A stretch of DNA of 41,473 bases, taken from positions 972 through 42,444 of the forward strand of contig DTSE01000055.1 in NCBI GenBank assembly GCA_012965515.1, given 5' to 3'. The stretch's first letter is position 1. The number at the start of each line of letters is the position of its first letter. This stretch comes from Candidatus Melainabacteria bacterium. GTDB taxonomy: Bacteria > Cyanobacteriota > Vampirovibrionia > Obscuribacterales > Obscuribacteraceae. Both the position numbers and the translations under genes were made by a program. A model generated the notes under the pieces. It searched no databases. It saw only the letters and a list, made by a program, of their open reading frames with translations, and had not been told where the DNA came from. This document shows, piece by piece, positions 26,178-33,614 of this stretch.

Positions 26178-28382
26178 TTACACGGCAAGAGGACTTCTGG
26201 AAATCCAGGCTTCTAATTCGGCAAATTCTTGAGTGCTGAGAATGTCTCTTTGTTTCAATGCTGAAAGAACGAAGTCATCAATTCTGGATTCGCTTGCTTG
26301 CAGCGCGGATGAACAGGTTGAGTTTTCCTGTGCAATCAACCTTGTCGCTTCGACGCATTCATTTGCTAATTTCGAAAGTGCTGCTGATTCCTCTTCCGTA
26401 AACGGTATGACGGGTAAGCGTTTCACATCACCGACCTGGAAATTTATAGTCGGATTAATTAGATGCGCCATCTTTCCTGCAAAGCTCGAATTCAAATAAG
26501 CAAGCAGCGCATAGCGGTCGATCTTAGTTGGAAAGAGTGCTGAAGCTGCAACGTCGAAGATACAGCCGGCAGGCAACAGCCGCACTGCGAAGTTGGAGTT
26601 GTTGACGAAGGAAAACGACAGTCCTTCTCTGAAATAGTATTTCTCGTTTTTGACGACCCAGTGCACTTTGCCATTTAGATATGGATACGCTTTCTTCACT
26701 GCGTCTTTGATTTCCTGACCTTCGTTTTCCCATTTGACGACATTGACCACAGGGCTGAACCAGCGCTGCGAACCGGCGCCTTTGACGTAGGGAAACCAGA
26801 CTTTGTTTATTTCTTCCTGGTCTACTTCCCAAACAAATTTGACGAAGCGTTCGTTATCTGTCGTTGCGAGTCCTTGCCGTACTTCGGCGAATTCGTCTAA
26901 CGGTGGCAGTTTCTCCATCAACGTCACGGCTGCTTCGGGGCAGGAATAATTGAACTGTGAGTTCGGAAATCTTCGAAAAGACTTGATGTCGCGAGTGAAA
27001 GTCAAAGGGCTGGAGTTCGGGTTCTGCAGCGCTTCGGCAAGGGCTGTGGCTTTGTCCTTTTCTTTTCGCAAGTTGACGAAAATAGTCTTCTGCAAAGGCC
27101 GTGCTTTTCCAACCACCAAAATTACGCTGTCAATTTTTTCTCCGGATTGAAGTGGAAAAACACCAGTACCAGCCTCAATTGCTAACGTCGGTGCATAGCC
27201 ATCTATAAGATGATTTCGAAACGCTTTCGAACTCGGCAGATACATGATTGAAGATTGCGTAATTAGTCCCAGCTTGCCTTCGTCTTTGAGCAGCTCCAAA
27301 CATCTTCGTGTAAATGCCACTGATATGTCGTGACTGTCGTCTGGATAGTGCTGGCGCAATAATTGTTTCAGTTCTCGACTGAGCAGTTTTCTGCCGATGT
27401 ACGGCGGATTGGTCAAAACCGTTGAATAGCGCCGAGATAGCGGGTGCCCATCAACTGAGTCATAGCTGCGATCTAGAGTTCCGAGTATACTTTCTCGATT
27501 GATTTTTGTATCGAGGAGCTGAAGACCATCAAAGGTCAGTGCTTGCGGCTCGTCCAAGCGTAAACATCTGACACTAAATGCCATGCTCGTTATCCAGATA
27601 CCGTGCGGGTCGATGTCTACTCCGCTGAGCGCTCCATTGGCTAGATACTTTGCAGCGTCTGTCTGAGAAAAACCATTCGATTCGAGAATCGAGAGCATGG
27701 CGTCGAAGGCAGGGAGAAGAAAATTGCCACCGCCGCACGCCGGGTCAATTACTGAAAGTTCGCAAGGAGGGACAATGTCTCTTTTTAGCGCGTGGTCAAT
27801 CAATGCATCCACTACCCAGTCCGGTGTGTATAGCTGGGTGAATGCAATCAATGCCTGACTGCTCATCTCTTTGTTGGAAGATTGAACTTGCTTCAAAGCA
27901 TCCTGGCGGCGCATGTGCGAGCAAAGCTGATACGTATGCCCGATTGCGGTTTCTTTAGCGAAGAGTGGAAAATCCTTTGTGGCTTTAAAGAATTGTTTGA
28001 ATGCAGTCAATTGATGAGGAGTTATCGCAATAGGCTCAGGCATCACTTCGCGAACAGCTTCTGGCGCTAGTTCTTTAGCTCTTCTATAAAGTCTTGCGTT
28101 GAGTTTTGAAATCTCTTCGGCGCTTTGATGACTTAGGCTTTCAGTTTTCGAAGACAGGTTTTTGAGACATTCGTTGCGTTCGAGAACATTCAAGGCAATG
28201 ACAGAGACGATTGTTGAAAGAAGCTCGGGAGCTAGCTCCTCTGCCGCGCCTTCCTGCCGATTGCCGCTGACCGCCTTGATAAGACGTTTCAGCTCCAACA
28301 ACTGGTTGTGCTCTTTCGATTTCAATTTTTCTTTGGAGAAATTCGGCTGTGTTCTTGCATGAATTTGAGCGCCATTTGCCAT
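26178..28382 (-). CDS. Eco57I/PglX-like N6-adenine DNA methyltransferase, solitary
   Basis: A 734-residue protein. Residues 1-170 are helical and lack the D...ExK motif of a fused endonuclease. FTQLYTPDWVVDALIDHAL leads into SAM motif I DPACGGGNF (213-221), SGVDIDPHG and catalytic motif IV TNPPY (324-328). The C-terminal 350 residues look like a target-recognition domain (AYLNSSFAGKMAHLINPTINFQVGDVKRLPV). It should transfer methyl from SAM to adenine N6. It is much shorter than BREX PglX, and no nuclease or BREX gene neighbours it, so it is called an orphan. Its start overlaps the 3' end of the hydrolase gene by 61 bases, implying coupled expression. Confidence 0.87.
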   Translation of the reverse strand: MANGAQIHARTQPNFSKEKLKSKEHNQLLELKRLIKAVSGNRQEGAAEELAPELLSTIVSVIALNVLERNECLKNLSSKTESLSHQSAEEISKLNARLYRRAKELAPEAVREVMPEPIAITPHQLTAFKQFFKATKDFPLFAKETAIGHTYQLCSHMRRQDALKQVQSSNKEMSSQALIAFTQLYTPDWVVDALIDHALKRDIVPPCELSVIDPACGGGNFLLPAFDAMLSILESNGFSQTDAAKYLANGALSGVDIDPHGIWITSMAFSVRCLRLDEPQALTFDGLQLLDTKINRESILGTLDRSYDSVDGHPLSRRYSTVLTNPPYIGRKLLSRELKQLLRQHYPDDSHDISVAFTRRCLELLKDEGKLGLITQSSIMYLPSSKAFRNHLIDGYAPTLAIEAGTGVFPLQSGEKIDSVILVVGKARPLQKTIFVNLRKEKDKATALAEALQNPNSSPLTFTRDIKSFRRFPNSQFNYSCPEAAVTLMEKLPPLDEFAEVRQGLATTDNERFVKFVWEVDQEEINKVWFPYVKGAGSQRWFSPVVNVVKWENEGQEIKDAVKKAYPYLNGKVHWVVKNEKYYFREGLSFSFVNNSNFAVRLLPAGCIFDVAASALFPTKIDRYALLAYLNSSFAGKMAHLINPTINFQVGDVKRLPVIPFTEEESAALSKLANECVEATRLIAQENSTCSSALQASESRIDDFVLSALKQRDILSTQEFAELEAWISRSPLAV

Positions 28383-29092
28383 GCTTGCTCTGCTTCTTCT
28401 TTCTTGTAATGCTCTCGGGTGTCATTGAAAAAAGCATGTGGGCAATTCTCAAATACTTTCAATTCAAATGGCACTTTTAGCTCTTCGAGCTTTTGTCTGA
28501 ATATCTCTAAATGCTCTGGCGTAATGAGTTCGTCTTGCCCTGCAAAAACGCCTAGGATGGGCGGTGTTTGAACATTGGCATAGTCAATCGGATGTTTCGG
28601 CTTTTGCTCATTGAGTGATGGATATTTGACGCGCCCATAAAAATCGACTGCCCAAGCTAGTTCATTTGTTGATGATGCAAACATGAAAGCGATAGCGCCA
28701 CCCATGCAAAATCCCATTGTGCCAATTGCGTCAGGAAGTACATTGGGAGTTCTTTTTGCTTCATTCAAAACAGATTTCAAATTGTCTATCAATGTGGAGT
28801 CGGAAATTCCACCCCAGACTTCGCGCATTGTAGCAAGGTCGTTGCGTGCTTCTAGCTCTTTGGGAAACTGAGGCGAGCAAGTAAAAAGATCTGGAGCAAA
28901 TACTCGGAAGCCCTTCTTTGCAAAGCGCATTGCTACGTCTTTGATGTGGTCATTAACAGCAAAAATTTCGTGTATCAAAATGAGCGCTGGCATGTCTTCT
29001 TGTTTGCCAGGCTGTGCGACAAAAACTGGAATCTCGTGCGCTGGACCTTGGACTGTTATCCATTCTGTGACTGTGCTGAGTTCGATTTTCAT
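28322..29092 (-). CDS. Dienelactone hydrolase-family protein
   Basis: A 256-residue alpha/beta hydrolase. The catalytic triad is visible: nucleophile Cys129 in MGFCMGG, Asp197 in GVFAGQDELITPEH and His219 in FENCPHAFF. HEIFAVNDHIKDVAMRFA near residue 41 is typical of carboxymethylenebutenolidase-like proteins. The true substrate is uncertain because most members outside aromatic-degradation operons do not act on dienelactone. The 3' end overlaps the start of the methyltransferase gene. The ribosome site is weak. Confidence 0.9.
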   Translation of the reverse strand: MKIELSTVTEWITVQGPAHEIPVFVAQPGKQEDMPALILIHEIFAVNDHIKDVAMRFAKKGFRVFAPDLFTCSPQFPKELEARNDLATMREVWGGISDSTLIDNLKSVLNEAKRTPNVLPDAIGTMGFCMGGAIAFMFASSTNELAWAVDFYGRVKYPSLNEQKPKHPIDYANVQTPPILGVFAGQDELITPEHLEIFRQKLEELKVPFELKVFENCPHAFFNDTREHYKKEEAEQAWQMALKFMQEHSRISPKKN

Positions 29093-29397
29093 GAAATTGG
29101 AAAATTATGCAGAGAGGTTGGAAACGCACATTCTATCGGATTTGCTCTGTGTCCGAATTAACTGACAAACTGGCGGAGAAGGCTGGGAAGTCCCGTAGAT
29201 ATTGATGTTCGGGGAATTGGCGAGTCTCGAAATCAAGTTTTGACTGCTTGTTAGATTTTCTCGATTTTGTCTAACAAATGGTTTGAGAGATCACCTCGAG
29301 AAAATCTAACAAGCAGTTTTTTTGAAAATTTCACTCCCAACGGCCTGTCTGTTTCTTGCGGGCAATTGAACTTTTTGGGCTCAGGATACGTATTCAA
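29093..29397. other. Divergent intergenic region with large inverted repeat
   Basis: About 305 bases between the hydrolase (-) and the AbiEi-like gene (+). The inverted repeat at 29243-29317 is the only clear structure. TTGACT (29240-29245), a near-consensus -35, overlaps the left arm edge; the matching -10 would be poor (GATTTT). No small ORF is credible. Confidence 0.5.
29243..29317 (+). promoter_or_regulatory. Perfect 22-bp inverted repeat with internal third half-site
   Basis: The 22-base arm at 29243-29264 (begins ACTGCTTGTTAG) is the exact reverse complement of 29296-29317 (ends CTAACAAGCAGT). The 31-base loop holds another TCTAACAA (29270-29277), so TTGTTAGA of the left arm (29248-29255) can pair with either right-hand copy. 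Seven Ts (29317-29323) follow. It could be an operator of the AbiEi-like gene 80 bases downstream, an attenuator with mutually exclusive hairpins, a terminator, or a small mobile-element remnant. Confidence 0.7.
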
Positions 29398-30036
29398 ATG
29401 TACCGGAACTCAGAGGCTAATCAAGTGTCGACTGCTAGCAACATTCGCAGGTTTGTGAAAGGAGTGCCATATGGGCAGATCTTTTCAACTCGCGAGTGTT
29501 TGCATTTTGGCTCGCGAGCATCGGTGGATCAGACTTTCTACCGGTTGGTGGGTGATTGCAAAATTGTGCGACTCGCTTATGGTCTATTCGTCAAGCTTCA
29601 ACCGGGGATGAAGATGCCGAGTATTGAAGAAATAGCGATTGCAAAAGCAAAAGCATTCAGTAAAGAGATCTTCGTGCATGGGCAGGATGCTGCATTTGAG
29701 GTTGGAATTGCAGATCAGCCAAACAAGGTGCCGACTTACTATGTGACCGGCTCTGCATGCAGTTCTTTCCGTAGTCTCGTGCATGGTCGAAGAGTCTATC
29801 TCAAGTCAACGGCAGCAAGAAAGGTATACGAGAAAAATACGCGCGTTGGAAAGGTGCTCAGAGGCTTATGGCATATCGGTGAAGAAGCGCTCGACCTCAA
29901 TGTCCTTCAGAAGGCTACGATGAATCTCAATCGAGATGAAATTAGACAGCTTAGACTGGCTGCTTACAGGGTTCCTTACTGGTTGGCGCGTTTCACCAAC
30001 CGCTCATTAACTAATTTCGGTCAGGTTTTGAGCTAG
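29398..30036 (+). CDS. DUF6088 / AbiEi-like antitoxin-type protein (orphan)
   Basis: A 212-residue protein from the ATG at 29398, with AGGA 12 nt upstream; a TTG at 29356 is less likely. The N-terminal 80 residues form a winged-helix domain (PYGQIFSTRECLHFGSRASVDQ, then RLVGDCKIVRLAYGLFVK), matching the AbiEi-type DNA-binding domain. The central region (PSIEEIAIAKAKAFSKE, DAAFEVGIADQPNKVPTYYV) fits the DUF6088 body. In AbiE type IV systems AbiEi represses its own promoter at inverted repeats and antagonises the AbiEii nucleotidyltransferase toxin. No toxin gene is adjacent; the next gene is convergent and overlaps by 4 bases. Function in regulation or defence is inferred. Confidence 0.78.
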   Translation: MYRNSEANQVSTASNIRRFVKGVPYGQIFSTRECLHFGSRASVDQTFYRLVGDCKIVRLAYGLFVKLQPGMKMPSIEEIAIAKAKAFSKEIFVHGQDAAFEVGIADQPNKVPTYYVTGSACSSFRSLVHGRRVYLKSTAARKVYEKNTRVGKVLRGLWHIGEEALDLNVLQKATMNLNRDEIRQLRLAAYRVPYWLARFTNRSLTNFGQVLS

Positions 30037-31127
30037 CGCGCGGTGACCAGAGACTGGAAATCCAGTTTGCGCTCAAGCTGCGCACTTTGTCTTGCGTGTT
30101 CGATGATGCTGATTGTTCTCACCGCATGCTCCGGGCTTACCGGAGGAGCCGTGTCATTGAGAATTGCATCGCGCACTCCTGCGTAGAAGTTCTCGTAGCA
30201 ACCTTTTTCACTGACTAAAATTTCGCTTACAACTTTGCCGTGCTTTTCCAGTGCAAGCTTTCCGGAAAGACTTACATCTTCCAGTCCCCACTTGCGGTCG
30301 CCGGGTTTCATGCCTTTTCGAAGAGCATCTTCTTGGGGGTCCAGCCCGTATTTTTCATAGCTTCCGTTCATGGCCAACACGCGAAAACGCGGTCCCGGAA
30401 TTGCCGATACGATGTTTGCATACAGATGCGCGCGCACCCCACCTGCAAACTCCAGGGCAACGAAAGCATCGTCGTCCGCACGCACCCCGGCACGGCGTTT
30501 GTCCAATTCGCAATACACTGTATTGGGGGTTCCGAACAAGACGCAAGCTTGGTCAATTAGGTGACTGCCTAGATCGAAGAGCAGCCCTCCACCCTCATCC
30601 GGTCCAGTATTGTCCTTCCAGCGTTTCGTATCCAAAGTCGGGCGAAAGCGCTCAAAGCGAGACTCGAATCTCACAACATCAGACAGCTTACCTTCCTTCA
30701 GTAGCTTCTGAATGGTGAGAAAGTCATTGTCCCAGCGACGATTTTGGAAAACGGTAAGCAGCTTTTTCTGCTTGTTGGCGACGTCAATAACTTCTCTGCA
30801 TTCACGACTGCTAATTGCAAACGGCTTATCCACAACTACCGCTTTACCTGCTTCCAAGGCTGCTTTCGCTTGAGACGCGTGCCATTTGTTGGGCGAAGCG
30901 ATGATGACTATGTCAATCAAATCAGAATGCGACTTCAGGGCCGCTTCAAGGGAGCTGACAATTTTTGCATCCGGGAAACTGCCAGCTGCTTTTCTTTTGC
31001 GCTCGTCGTTGCTTGTGGTTATGACAGTAACTGCAAGTCCTGGAGTCGTTTTCAGCAAAGGGGCATGGAAAATCTCTCCGGCTAAACCGTAACCAACCAG
31101 CGCAACTCCAAGAGGCTTGTCTGACAT
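30033..31127 (-). CDS. Gfo/Idh/MocA-family NADP-dependent oxidoreductase (YdgJ/IolW-like)
   Basis: A 364-residue protein from the ATG at 31127, preceded by AAGGA 7 nt upstream. The nucleotide-binding start is VALVGYGLAGEIFHAPLL, followed by VDKPFAISSRECREV with the conserved EKP-type Lys-Pro (here DKP). NRRWDNDFLTIQKLL, FDLGSHLIDQACVLFG and YGLDPQEDALRKG match E. coli YdgJ and Bacillus IolW, scyllo-inositol dehydrogenases that interconvert scyllo-inositol and scyllo-inosose with NADP(H). HLIDQA carries the catalytic His. The stop of the TPR gene is 1 base before its ATG, so the two are translationally coupled, although the link between them is obscure. Confidence 0.9.
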   Translation of the reverse strand: MSDKPLGVALVGYGLAGEIFHAPLLKTTPGLAVTVITTSNDERKRKAAGSFPDAKIVSSLEAALKSHSDLIDIVIIASPNKWHASQAKAALEAGKAVVVDKPFAISSRECREVIDVANKQKKLLTVFQNRRWDNDFLTIQKLLKEGKLSDVVRFESRFERFRPTLDTKRWKDNTGPDEGGGLLFDLGSHLIDQACVLFGTPNTVYCELDKRRAGVRADDDAFVALEFAGGVRAHLYANIVSAIPGPRFRVLAMNGSYEKYGLDPQEDALRKGMKPGDRKWGLEDVSLSGKLALEKHGKVVSEILVSEKGCYENFYAGVRDAILNDTAPPVSPEHAVRTISIIEHARQSAQLERKLDFQSLVTAR

Positions 31128-31128
31128 C

Positions 31129-31938
31129 TCAATTTCCTTTTTCAATCGAATTAGCGGGAGCCATAGGTAACGGACTTACTGCAGGGATCGTAGTATAAGG
31201 GTTTGTGCCCGAATTTTGTGCAGGACTTGCGGTAATACCTGGGTCCGCATCGCCGTTGCTTGAGCCTGCACTGGCGGAAGTGCCGTCCTTCTTACTTTCT
31301 GTGGTCGCTGGCTCATCGGATGCCGTCGAGGTTTCGTCGCCTGTTTCAACTGGCGCCGGAATGGAGCGGCCGATTTTTTTCTCGAGCGCCACGATCAGTT
31401 TTTCTATTCCCGCTGTCTTTGATGCAGGTGCATGCAATGCCTTCGCTCTCTTTAGTGCTTTTAGCGCGCGTACATATTCGTGCTCTTTGGTGAGAATGAT
31501 TCCGAGGTTGTACCAGGGGCCCCAACGGCGAGGCGCAAGCTGTGCCGCCATCTCCGTTGAACTTGCAGCGCGTTCTAGATTGCCGTTATTGTGCAGCGCT
31601 CCGCCGAGGTTTTCGTAATAGGAATAATCATGGCTGTAGCGCTGAATCGCCTTCTGAAACATCGAGATCGCCTCTTTGTATTTACCGGCGCGGGCGAGTT
31701 TGACTCCTTGATTATTCAGCTTATTCGCTTCGATCCAGTCCAGGTATTTACCCTTCTTCGGAAAGAGTTTGGATTCGTTGTACTCTTGCTCTTCGGCAGG
31801 TTTTTGTATCGCTGAAGGCGCCTTTTGTGTTTCTGCGACAACGGAGGCAGCACTTGCACTTAGGTCGTGAATATGGCGAAAAATATCCACATCAAAGTTT
31901 GAGGGAGGCTGCGATTCATCGAAACGGACCTCCCTCAA
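31129..31938 (-). CDS. Secreted TPR protein with probable frameshift at its N-terminus
   Basis: The open frame has 269 residues and starts only with TTG. TPR units occupy about 70-185 (KLNNQGVKLARAGKYKEAI, YSYYENLGGALHNNGNLERA, WGPWYNLGIILTKEHEY). A Thr/Ser/Pro/Ala-rich tail follows. Its first 25 residues do not look like a signal peptide. In the neighbouring frame, GGGAGG followed 9 nt later by ATG (31919) encodes MNRSLPQTLMWIFFAIFTT, then TAA at 31862. Adding one base there would join it to LSASAASVVAETQK of the main frame, giving a standard signal peptide. So a 1-base deletion or sequencing error is likely. It ends 1 base before the YdgJ-like gene. Confidence 0.75.
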   Translation of the reverse strand: MREVRFDESQPPSNFDVDIFRHIHDLSASAASVVAETQKAPSAIQKPAEEQEYNESKLFPKKGKYLDWIEANKLNNQGVKLARAGKYKEAISMFQKAIQRYSHDYSYYENLGGALHNNGNLERAASSTEMAAQLAPRRWGPWYNLGIILTKEHEYVRALKALKRAKALHAPASKTAGIEKLIVALEKKIGRSIPAPVETGDETSTASDEPATTESKKDGTSASAGSSNGDADPGITASPAQNSGTNPYTTIPAVSPLPMAPANSIEKGN

Positions 31939-31979
31939 AATGATAGCTTCGTATTTCCTTCGAATTCGCTTCTAACGGC

Positions 31980-33170
31980 TTAGACTTTCGCTTTCTTCTT
32001 CATGTCGAAAGTGATTTCGTGCTTAGCCATTCGATCGAATGCTTCTTTCATTCGATCTTTGTCTGCGCAAAGTCCCATACGGAACCAGCCTTCACCTTGC
32101 GGACCGTAGGCAGTACCTGGCGGTACAACGATGCCTGCTTTGTCCAGCATGATTTCGGCAAACTCTGCTGAAGTCATGCCTTCGGGGGTCGGCAGCCACA
32201 TGTAGAAGGTCGCTTTGATTGGCTTTACGTTCCATCCCAGCTTGGTCAATTCTTTGACAGCCAGGTCACGGCGTTCAATGTAGAGCTTATTGCAGGCTTC
32301 GATGTGATCCATCGGTCCTTCCAACGCGGCGATACCGGCAATCTGAATGGCGCGGAAAATATCAGTGTCGCAGTTCGATTTGATCGAACCAAGCGCCTTT
32401 ACTGCAACCGGGTTGCCGATTGCAAAACCTATTCTCCAGCCGGTCATGTTGAATGACTTGGACAACGTATGCAGCTCGATGGCAACATCCTTGGCGCCTT
32501 CAACTTGGAAAATCGACGGAGCGACATAACCTTCATAGGTCATCTCCGGATAAGACAAATCGTGGCAAACCAGCAGGTCGTGCTTCTTGGCGAAGGCAAC
32601 CAGCTTTTTGAAGAACTCTAGATCGGCGATACCGGCAGTCGGGTTGTTCGGGTAGTTGAGCATGATCAGCTTGGCGCGTTTGCATACATCAGCAGGAATC
32701 GCATCGAGATCAGGCAAGAAACCATTCTCCGCTTTGAGCGGCATGAAATAAGGCTCTCCGCCAGCCAGGATGGTCGATGTTTTGTATACAGGATAAGCTG
32801 GGTCAGGAATGATGTTGACGTCACCGCTATCGATGAAAGCCATGATCGTGTTATGCAGACCTTCTTTCGAACCGATCAGTGAGGTTACTTCGGTGGCAGG
32901 ATCCACTGTCACGCCAAAACGGTTTTTGATGTACTTGGCTGCGGCCGCTTTGAACTCTGGAGTGCCGCCGAAAGGTGGGTACTTGTGATTGGCTGGATTG
33001 TCGATGGCTTTGTGCATTGCATCGACGATGTGCTTCGGTGTCGGTTGGTCGGGATCGCCGATGCCCAGGTTGATCACGTCAACCCCGCGAGCAACAGCAG
33101 CCTGGCGTTTCTTATCGATTTCCGCAAAGATATACGGAGGGATCGACTTCATTCTCTTTGATACTTCCAT
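31980..33170 (-). CDS. dapL: LL-diaminopimelate aminotransferase (DapL2-type), PLP fold type I
   Basis: A 396-residue protein from the ATG at 33170, where family members begin (MEVSKRMKSIPPYIFAEIDKK); the frame continues up to an ATG at 33266 and a GTG at 33269. It shows NLGIGDPDQPTP, YPPFGGTPEF, DPAYPVYKTSTILAGGEPY, NYPNNPTAG, the PLP Lys in HTLSKSFNMTGWR, and the substrate-carboxylate Arg in GWFRMGL. It converts tetrahydrodipicolinate directly to LL-diaminopimelate with glutamate, a step in lysine and peptidoglycan synthesis. A broader aminotransferase role cannot be excluded. The TPR gene follows 42 bases downstream on the same strand. Confidence 0.87.
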   Translation of the reverse strand: MEVSKRMKSIPPYIFAEIDKKRQAAVARGVDVINLGIGDPDQPTPKHIVDAMHKAIDNPANHKYPPFGGTPEFKAAAAKYIKNRFGVTVDPATEVTSLIGSKEGLHNTIMAFIDSGDVNIIPDPAYPVYKTSTILAGGEPYFMPLKAENGFLPDLDAIPADVCKRAKLIMLNYPNNPTAGIADLEFFKKLVAFAKKHDLLVCHDLSYPEMTYEGYVAPSIFQVEGAKDVAIELHTLSKSFNMTGWRIGFAIGNPVAVKALGSIKSNCDTDIFRAIQIAGIAALEGPMDHIEACNKLYIERRDLAVKELTKLGWNVKPIKATFYMWLPTPEGMTSAEFAEIMLDKAGIVVPPGTAYGPQGEGWFRMGLCADKDRMKEAFDRMAKHEITFDMKKKAKV

Positions 33171-33614
33171 GGCAAGAACCCCGATAGTTTGTTCACTGGC
33201 TGGAACACCGACCGCCGGTCCGACCACCTCATAGAGGGGCTCAGAGCGTCGTGCGGGCGCGTCCATCACAAGCTCACTATTCTAAGTGATGGAGAACGCG
33301 ATTTGGTCGTGGTTTTGCGTCTTTGAAGCAGGGTTTTACCGTCAATTTGAACCAGAGGCTCAAGAACCTTTCCTGACGAGCTTCCTGGGGATTTGTATGT
33401 ATCTCTGGTTAAGTAGAATTACATTAAGATTGGCTCGGCGTTGTCATTTACACCTCAAGAACTCGATATCTTTGACGAGAAACCGCCGATTCTGGAAATC
33501 GTGGTTTTGAACTTCTGGTTTCTGAGCCGCGCAGTCTTCTCATCTGTTCCGCCCAATCCATTTCCATAACCTGCCCACCTGACCTATTTGTCCTTCTATC
33601 TAGCCTGATTTGCA
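33171..33614. other. Divergent intergenic region
   Basis: Up to 444 bases between the DapL-type gene (-) and the second ArnT-like gene (+); it shrinks to about 350 if the longer aminotransferase start is used. I see an imperfect hairpin near 33480-33507 (AAACC...GGTTT with inner GATT/AATC) and no convincing promoter or small ORF. Confidence 0.4.

Noticed and set aside
26178-28382. BREX PglX or complete restriction-modification system
   Set aside because: The methyltransferase is far shorter than PglX, and no BrxA/B/C, PglZ or nuclease gene is present on either side.
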